In this document: piece after piece, positions 58,822-64,000 of the stretch
How positions within the stretch are numbered: the stretch's first letter is position 1
Layout of the letters: every line of letters begins with the position of its first letter
DNA from: Deltaproteobacteria bacterium
GTDB taxonomy: Bacteria; Desulfobacterota; DSM-4660; Desulfatiglandales; Desulfatiglandaceae
Length of the DNA: 64,000 nt
Reading direction: 5' to 3'
Assembly (NCBI GenBank): GCA_019307945.1
Contig: JAFDIS010000005.1
Location: forward strand, 1-64,000
The notes under the pieces: generated by a model
What the model was told of the DNA's origin: nothing
Seen by the model: the letters and a program-made list of their open reading frames with translations, nothing else
Databases searched by the model: none
Program-made: the position numbers and the translations under genes

Positions 58822-60281
58822 GAGGGGCTTGCGAGGGCCTTACGGCTCGCATGATCCTGGAGGCTACCGGCGGCCGGGGTGTGGCAGGGGACCTTGAAAA
58901 GACGTTTGAGGGTCTTGAAACCGATTCCAGGCAGATCGGACCGCGTTTCATCTTCTGGGCCCTCCGGGGGGAACGGTTCGACGGGCACGATTTCGTGGCC
59001 GAGGCCGCCGAACGGGGAGCTTCGGGGGCCGTGGTCACGCCGGGGCGCTTTGGAGCATCGGATTTTGCCAAAGACTTCACCCTGATCGAGGTGCCCGACA
59101 CCATGAAGGCCCTGGGTGACCTGGCGGCGTGGTGGCGGAGCAGGCACAAACCCTTTGTGGTGGCGGTCACAGGAAGCGCGGGTAAGACCACCACCAAAGA
59201 AATGATCGCGGAGATCCTGGCCCTGTCGGCCCCCACGCTCAAGACCGAGGGTAATTTCAATAATCTCATCGGTCTGCCCCTGACCCTCTTGCGCCTTCGG
59301 CCTGAAACGGAGCGGGTGGTGCTGGAGATGGGGATGAACCGGCCCGGTGAGATCGCCCGGCTCACCCGCATCGCCCGGCCCCACGTGGGCCTCATCACCA
59401 ATGTGGCGAAGGCCCACCTGGAGGGGGTGGGCGATCTGGAGGGGGTGGCGAGGGCCAAGACGGAGTTGATCCGGGAAATGCCCGCCGATGGGCGGGTGGT
59501 TCTCAACGGGGACGATGCTTTGCTGCTGCGCACGGCCCGATCCATTCGTCCGGACGCCATGACCTTTGGCCTGGGTCAAGACAACGACGTGCGGGCCGTG
59601 GGCCTTGAAGTGGGCCGAAAGGGCGAGGTTTCCTTCACCCTGGTTTGCGGGAGCGGGCGCTGGCCGGTGAAACTGCCGGGGTACGCGCTTCAGGACGTAC
59701 AAAACGCCCTGGCCGCCGCCGCCGTAGGCTTCTGCCTTCAGATCGACCCCGGGGAGATCATACTGGGCCTTGGGCGCTTTCGGGGCCTTCCGGGTCGTTT
59801 TCAGGTCACCGCGCTCCGGGACGGCGCAAGGCTTGTTGACGACACGTACAACGCGAATCCCGCTTCCTTGAAGGCGGGCCTCGAATCCCTCGAAGCGATG
59901 GCAGGGCCGGAGAGTGAAATCATCATCGGACTCGGCGAAATGATGGAACTGGGCGAGGAGACCCATTCAGCCCATCGGGAAGCGGGCCGAATGGCGGCCT
60001 CCCTGAAGCCGGTTCTCTTTCTCGCCCTGGGGGCCCACGGACCGGCCATGGTCCAGGGGGCCCTTGAGGGGGGGCTGGAGGAAGACAGGGTCCTGCTGAT
60101 GAGATCCCACGAAGAACTGGCCCAAAGGATCATTGAGAGCACGGGCAGGGAGACCATAGTGTTCCTTAAAGGCTCCAGGATGGCGGGTATGGACCGCGTG
60201 GCCCGGCAAATCACGGACAGGTTGAAGTCGGCGGCTGCCGCTCCGACCGGCAAGGAAGAGACGGCATGCTCTACAAACTGA
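58818..60281 (+). CDS. murF: UDP-MurNAc-tripeptide:D-Ala-D-Ala ligase
   Basis: 487 residues. Adds D-Ala-D-Ala to the muropeptide. Seen: [23 protein letters not shown] loop [20 protein letters not shown] near 118, [93 protein letters not shown] and [20 protein letters not shown], the classic C-terminal signature. Start is ATG 58818, overlapping the murE stop; the longer frame from 58440 only rereads murE in another frame. Overlaps mraY by 16 bases. Confidence 0.97.
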   Translation: MRGACEGLTARMILEATGGRGVAGDLEKTFEGLETDSRQIGPRFIFWALRGERFDGHDFVAEAAERGASGAVVTPGRFGASDFAKDFTLIEVPDTMKALGDLAAWWRSRHKPFVVAVTGSAGKTTTKEMIAEILALSAPTLKTEGNFNNLIGLPLTLLRLRPETERVVLEMGMNRPGEIARLTRIARPHVGLITNVAKAHLEGVGDLEGVARAKTELIREMPADGRVVLNGDDALLLRTARSIRPDAMTFGLGQDNDVRAVGLEVGRKGEVSFTLVCGSGRWPVKLPGYALQDVQNALAAAAVGFCLQIDPGEIILGLGRFRGLPGRFQVTALRDGARLVDDTYNANPASLKAGLESLEAMAGPESEIIIGLGEMMELGEETHSAHREAGRMAASLKPVLFLALGAHGPAMVQGALEGGLEEDRVLLMRSHEELAQRIIESTGRETIVFLKGSRMAGMDRVARQITDRLKSAAAAPTGKEETACSTN

Positions 60282-61345
60282 TCTATCTATTTCACGGGGA
60301 TGTCTCCTGGCTGAACGTGTTCCGGTACATCACGTTCCGTACGCTTCTTTCCGCCCTTACCGCTCTGGCGGTGTGCCTTCTTTTCGGTGGGCCCGTGATC
60401 CGGAGGCTTCGCGCCATGCAGGTGGGACAGCATGTGCGGGACGACGGCCCTCCGAACCACAAGGACAAGGAGGGCACCCCCACCATGGGGGGCTGTCTCA
60501 TCATCCCCGCCGTGACGGCATCAACTCTCTGCTGGGCCGATCCGTTCAACCCATACGTGTGGCTCGTCCTTTTCGTGTGCATGGCCTACGGCGCCATCGG
60601 TTTCATGGACGACTACCTCAAGACGGTGCGGCGGACGAGCAAGGGCTTGAGCGCATCGGCCAAGTTTCTACTCCAGGTGGGCGCCGCGCTGATCGTGGCC
60701 TGGATCCTTTACGCCTACCCCGGGTATGACACGCGGCTCAACCTGCCGTTTCTCAAGACCGTTTCCCCCGACCTCGGCTGGTGGTACATACCGATGGTGG
60801 TGTTCATCATCACGGGCGCCTCCAACGCCGTGAACCTGACCGACGGCCTGGACGGGCTGGCCATCGGTCCCGTGACCGTGGCCTTCGGAACCTATCTGGT
60901 CTTCACCTACCTTTCCGGGCACGTGAGACTGGCCAACTACCTCCAGATCCCCTCCGTTCCGGGTGCGGGGGAGATGGCGGTCTTTTGCGGGGCGGTGGTG
61001 GGGGCGGGCCTCGGATTCCTGTGGTACAACGCCTTTCCTGCGGAGGTCTTCATGGGGGACGTTGGCTCGCTGCCCCTGGGGGCGGTCCTGGGTACCGTGG
61101 CCGTGATCACCAAGCAGGAGATCGTCCTGGCCCTGGTGGGGGGGCTCTTTGTATTCGAGGCGCTTTCGGTCATCTTCCAGGTGGCCTATTTCAAGATTAC
61201 CGGGGGCCAGCGCATCTTTCGCATGGCCCCCATACACCATCATTTTGAGCTCAAGGGGTGGCCCGAACCAAAGGTCATCGTGCGCTTTTGGATCATCGCC
61301 ATTATCCTGGCCCTCTTGTCCATCAGCACACTCAAGCTGCGCTGA
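60266..61345 (+). CDS. mraY: phospho-MurNAc-pentapeptide transferase (MraY)
   Basis: 359 residues, about ten membrane helices. Makes lipid I from UDP-MurNAc-pentapeptide and undecaprenyl phosphate. Seen: [20 protein letters not shown] (substrate loop), [19 protein letters not shown] with the essential Asp pair, [20 protein letters not shown] near 190, [20 protein letters not shown] and [19 protein letters not shown] (HHH motif). All signature blocks intact. The ATG lies inside the end of murF, so the genes are translationally coupled. Confidence 0.98.
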   Translation: MLYKLIYLFHGDVSWLNVFRYITFRTLLSALTALAVCLLFGGPVIRRLRAMQVGQHVRDDGPPNHKDKEGTPTMGGCLIIPAVTASTLCWADPFNPYVWLVLFVCMAYGAIGFMDDYLKTVRRTSKGLSASAKFLLQVGAALIVAWILYAYPGYDTRLNLPFLKTVSPDLGWWYIPMVVFIITGASNAVNLTDGLDGLAIGPVTVAFGTYLVFTYLSGHVRLANYLQIPSVPGAGEMAVFCGAVVGAGLGFLWYNAFPAEVFMGDVGSLPLGAVLGTVAVITKQEIVLALVGGLFVFEALSVIFQVAYFKITGGQRIFRMAPIHHHFELKGWPEPKVIVRFWIIAIILALLSISTLKLR

Positions 61346-61380
61346 GGGCCTTGGAGAGAGACGAGGGAAGAGATTTGGAG

Positions 61381-62763
61381 GTGAAGGGGAAAAAGATCAT
61401 TGTGGTGGGTCTTGGTATCAGCGGCCTGTGGGCCGCTCGGTGGGCCTGCCGCCTCGGTGCCCGGGTGACGGTGAGCGAAATGCGCCGCGCGGAGGAGATG
61501 GACCCATCCTTGCTGGAGGAACTGGAAGAGCTGGGGGCCCGTTTCGAGGGGGGTGGTCATGATGAAAGATCGTTCCTCGGCGCAGACCTAGTGATCGTAA
61601 GCCCGGGCGTGCCCGCCGATCTGCCGGCCCTTCGGGCCGCAGGGGACAGGGGGATTCCCGTTCTGGGGGAATTGGAGGTGGCCTCCCGCTTTGTCAAGGC
61701 GCCCATCATAGCAGTCACCGGCAGCAACGGAAAGTCCACGGTTACAAGCCTCCTGGGAGATATCCTCAAGGCCTCGGGCCGAAAGGTGTTCGTGGGGGGG
61801 AACATCGGAACGCCCCTGATTTCCCTGGCCGCATCTCCCGAGCCCGTGGACCTGGTGGTTGTGGAGGTGAGCAGTTTCCAGTTGGACACCACCCGGACCT
61901 TTTCGCCCCATATCTCCATCCTGCTCAACATCTCCCCCGATCACCTGGATCGCTACGAAGGATTTGAGGCCTATGTGCGGTCCAAGTACCGCATCTTCAT
62001 GAACCAGGGGCGGGGAGACTACCTGATCCTCAATGACGACGATACCAGGCTGAAGGCTCTGAGCCCGGCTACGAGGGCGGCCGTTCTACGTTACGGACTG
62101 GAACCCGGGCAGGGGCGCGACGCCTTTTGCCGGGGAGAGGAAATCGTGATGCTGCGGAAAGGCCGGACTGCCGCCGTCTGTAGTGTCTCTGATTTTTCGC
62201 TCCCCGGTGACCATAACCTGGGCAACCTGATGGCCGCGGTGCTTGCTGCCCGTCAGGTGGGTGTGGCGCCTCATGATATCCAGGCCGCCGTCTCTTCCTT
62301 CAAGGGTCTGCCACACCGCATGGAGGAGGTAGCCGAGATCGGGGGCGTTCGATTTTTCAATGACTCCAAGGCCACCAACGTGGACGCGGCGGTCAAGGCG
62401 GTGACAGGTCTCGGGCTTCCCATCGTGCTCATCGCCGGAGGTCGCCACAAAGGGGCCGACTACGCAGAACTGACCGAGGCCGCCTGCGGGCGTGTCAAGG
62501 GGGCGGTCCTGCTGGGGGAGGCCAGGGAAATCATGGCCGCCTCCTTCCAGGGAAAGATTCCGGTCCGCATGGCCCGGGACATGGAGCAGGCCGTGGCCAT
62601 GGCGCACGCATGGGCCTCGCCGGGAGAGGCGGTCCTCCTCTCCCCGGCATGCGCCAGTTTCGACATGTTTGAAAGCTATGCACATCGAGGCCGCCTCTTC
62701 CGGGAAGCGGTGACGAGGTTGAGGGATGGGACAGGACAAAAACGTCCGGCACGCGGGCTATGA
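61381..62763 (+). CDS. murD: UDP-N-acetylmuramoyl-L-alanine:D-glutamate ligase
   Basis: About 460 residues. Adds D-Glu to UDP-MurNAc-L-Ala. Seen: KIIVVGLGISGLWAARWACR (N-terminal Rossmann loop), IVSPGVPADLPALRAA, ATP loop AVTGSNGKSTVTSLLGDILK near 114, GGNIGTPLISLAA, VVVEVSSFQLDTTRTFSPHI, ILLNISPDHLDRYEGFEAYV and VRFFNDSKATNVDAAVKA. GTG 61381 is the simplest start; an in-frame TTG at 61375 is also possible with a better-spaced GGGAAGAG. A longer open frame to 61258 overlaps mraY and is not family-like. Overlaps ftsW by 38 bases. Confidence 0.96.
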   Translation: MKGKKIIVVGLGISGLWAARWACRLGARVTVSEMRRAEEMDPSLLEELEELGARFEGGGHDERSFLGADLVIVSPGVPADLPALRAAGDRGIPVLGELEVASRFVKAPIIAVTGSNGKSTVTSLLGDILKASGRKVFVGGNIGTPLISLAASPEPVDLVVVEVSSFQLDTTRTFSPHISILLNISPDHLDRYEGFEAYVRSKYRIFMNQGRGDYLILNDDDTRLKALSPATRAAVLRYGLEPGQGRDAFCRGEEIVMLRKGRTAAVCSVSDFSLPGDHNLGNLMAAVLAARQVGVAPHDIQAAVSSFKGLPHRMEEVAEIGGVRFFNDSKATNVDAAVKAVTGLGLPIVLIAGGRHKGADYAELTEAACGRVKGAVLLGEAREIMAASFQGKIPVRMARDMEQAVAMAHAWASPGEAVLLSPACASFDMFESYAHRGRLFREAVTRLRDGTGQKRPARGL

Positions 62764-63832
62764 TTACGGGCTCCTGATCCCCTACGTCTGCCTGCTCCTC
62801 TTAGGGCTGGTGGCCGTTTACAGCGCCAGTTCCCCCATCGCGGCGTACAAGATGGGGGACGGCAACTACTTTCTCAAGCGTCAGGCCATGTTTTGCCTGG
62901 GGGGCGTTGTTCTGATGCTGCTGGTGGGAAAAATTCCATGCACCCTTTACGCCAAGCTGGTCTACCCCATGCTTTTGGCAAGCCTGGGCCTCTTGATCGC
63001 TCTTTACCTGCCGGGGGTCGGCACGCGGGTGGGAGGAGCCATCCGCTGGATACGTTTTTCGGACTTTTCCTTTCAACCCTCGGAGTTCGCAAAGTTCCCT
63101 CTGGCGGTATATCTGGCCTACTCCATGGCCAAGAAGGGCTCGGAAATGCGGACCCTGTCTCGTGGGCTCTTTCCCCACCTGATGGTCTCCCTGTGCTATA
63201 TCGCGCTGATATATTACCAGCCGGATCTCGGGACATGCGTCATCATCGGCTCTTGGGTGCTCATGTGCCTGTTCGTGGGGGGCGTGAGACTCAGGCACCT
63301 GCTCGGCGTATTCCTGGTATTCGTACCGGTGTCGGCCTGGCTCGTGATCCGGGAGCCCTACAGGGTCAAGCGGTTGTTTGCGTTCATGAACCCTTGGGAG
63401 GATCCCCAGGGGATCGGATTTCAGATAATTCACTCTTACCAGGCCTTCGGATCTGGTGGGATCTTAGGGGTGGGCATCGGTGACAGCAAGCAGAAGCTCT
63501 TCTATTTGCCTGAGCCTCACACCGATTTCGTGCTGTCCATCGTAGCAGAAGAGATGGGCCTGGTGGGGGTGGCGGCGGTGATCGTCCTTTTCGGGGTCCT
63601 GATCGCCAGGGGGATCCGTATTTCCCTGCGAGCGCCGGACCTCTACAGCAGTTACCTGGCCATGGGGTTGACGGCCCTGATCGGGATGCAGGTCTTGGTG
63701 AACATGGGGGTCGTCATGGGCCTGCTCCCCACCAAGGGTCTGACACTGCCCCTGATCAGCTACGGCGGTTCGTCACTGATCGTGACTTCCCTTTTCGTGG
63801 GGGTGCTGCTGCGCATCTCTTCCAGGTCCTGA
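62726..63832 (+). CDS. ftsW: peptidoglycan glycosyltransferase FtsW
   Basis: 368 residues, SEDS family, about ten membrane helices. Polymerises lipid II with FtsI at the septum. Seen: [120 protein letters not shown] (the LPEPHTDFI-type motif), AEEMGLVG and [20 protein letters not shown]. All family blocks are intact. The start lies within the end of murD, a 38-base overlap typical of dcw clusters. Confidence 0.97.
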   Translation: MGQDKNVRHAGYDYGLLIPYVCLLLLGLVAVYSASSPIAAYKMGDGNYFLKRQAMFCLGGVVLMLLVGKIPCTLYAKLVYPMLLASLGLLIALYLPGVGTRVGGAIRWIRFSDFSFQPSEFAKFPLAVYLAYSMAKKGSEMRTLSRGLFPHLMVSLCYIALIYYQPDLGTCVIIGSWVLMCLFVGGVRLRHLLGVFLVFVPVSAWLVIREPYRVKRLFAFMNPWEDPQGIGFQIIHSYQAFGSGGILGVGIGDSKQKLFYLPEPHTDFVLSIVAEEMGLVGVAAVIVLFGVLIARGIRISLRAPDLYSSYLAMGLTALIGMQVLVNMGVVMGLLPTKGLTLPLISYGGSSLIVTSLFVGVLLRISSRS

Positions 63833-63845
63833 GGAGGCCGGGAAT

Positions 63846-64000
63846 ATGGTGGGGGCCGGGACAAAAAAGTCACCCAAGGTGGTGATTGCAGGGGGGGGGA
63901 CCGGGGGGCACATCTTCCCCGGGATCGCGGTGGCCCGGGAATTCAAGCGGCGGTTTCCACAGGCGGAGGTCTTGTTCGTGGTGGGGCAAAAGGAGATGGA
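63846..64000 (+). CDS. murG: UDP-GlcNAc:lipid I GlcNAc-transferase MurG (partial)
   Basis: Cut by the right edge after about 51 codons. The frame starts at ATG 63846, 13 bases after the ftsW stop, with GAGGAGGCCGGGA ahead. It reads the conserved N-terminal glycine loop [20 protein letters not shown] followed by [19 protein letters not shown]. MurG adds GlcNAc to lipid I to make lipid II on the cytoplasmic face of the membrane. Its place after ftsW is standard. Confidence 0.95.
   Translation, partial: MVGAGTKKSPKVVIAGGGTGGHIFPGIAVAREFKRRFPQAEVLFVVGQKEM

Overview
The window looks like a chromosomal segment of a GC-rich, motile, Gram-negative-type bacterium, most likely from the deltaproteobacterial/Desulfobacterota assemblage. 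That placement is inferred from overall gene content and gene order (an mraZ-rsmH-ftsL-ftsI-murEF-mraY-murD-ftsW-murG cluster, ftsH-folP-coaX, orphan larB, a C_GCAxxG_C_C protein, a MurE with the meso-DAP motif) and is not proven. No rRNA, tRNA, CRISPR array or intact insertion sequence was recognised.

Layout. (1) 1-6.0 kb: start of a response regulator (minus), then pdxA, uvrA, a zinc-finger/DnaJ-domain protein and a nitroreductase (plus). (2) 6.1-16.2 kb: a flagellar glycosylation region with a single flagellin gene under apparent sigma28 and sigma54 promoters, a Maf-type (DUF115) glycosyltransferase and several glycosyltransferases carrying TPR tails. (3) 16.2-20.4 kb: a minus-strand, translationally coupled trio of B12-type radical SAM protein, CgeB-like glycosyltransferase and FAD oxidoreductase. 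(4) 20.8-39.0 kb: a long minus-strand glycan island, visibly less GC-rich than its surroundings in places. It holds a phosphoheptose isomerase homologue, an HldE-like enzyme with its domains in reversed order, a deoxyhypusine-synthase-like protein, two SPASM-type radical SAM proteins, a split and C-terminally shortened transketolase, glycosyltransferases, a chimeric broken gene, a tandem sulfotransferase, a B12-type radical SAM protein, two CMP-sugar synthetase homologues and a methyltransferase. (5) 39.2-42.8 kb: an operon of a winged-helix regulator with a Rossmann-like sensor domain, a GDP-mannose-dehydratase-like enzyme and a NeuB-type synthase fused to a SAF domain and a TIM barrel. (6) 43.2-53.3 kb: DUF4301 protein, then ftsH-folP-coaX, an LD-carboxypeptidase, small proteins, larB and a lipid kinase. 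(7) 53.4-64.0 kb: the dcw cell-wall/division cluster from mraZ into murG, which is cut by the window edge.

How it fits together. The most interesting part is the 20.8-42.8 kb glycan locus. A 23-base palindrome (perfect at 43069-43091) recurs as close variants at 42834-42855, between the -35 and -10 of the regulator's own predicted promoter, and at 39156-39176, ahead of the long downstream gene run. This suggests one local regulator coordinates nonulosonate synthesis (epimerase, NeuB fusion, CMP-sugar synthetases) with a heptose-type pathway (transketolase, GmhA-like, HldE-like) plus unusual radical, sulfation and deoxyhypusine-synthase-like chemistry. The flagellin, Maf protein and CMP-sugar enzymes together suggest that at least part of the sugar goes to the flagellum; the rest may decorate a surface polysaccharide. 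Enzyme families and sequence motifs are read directly; the pathway logic is inference.
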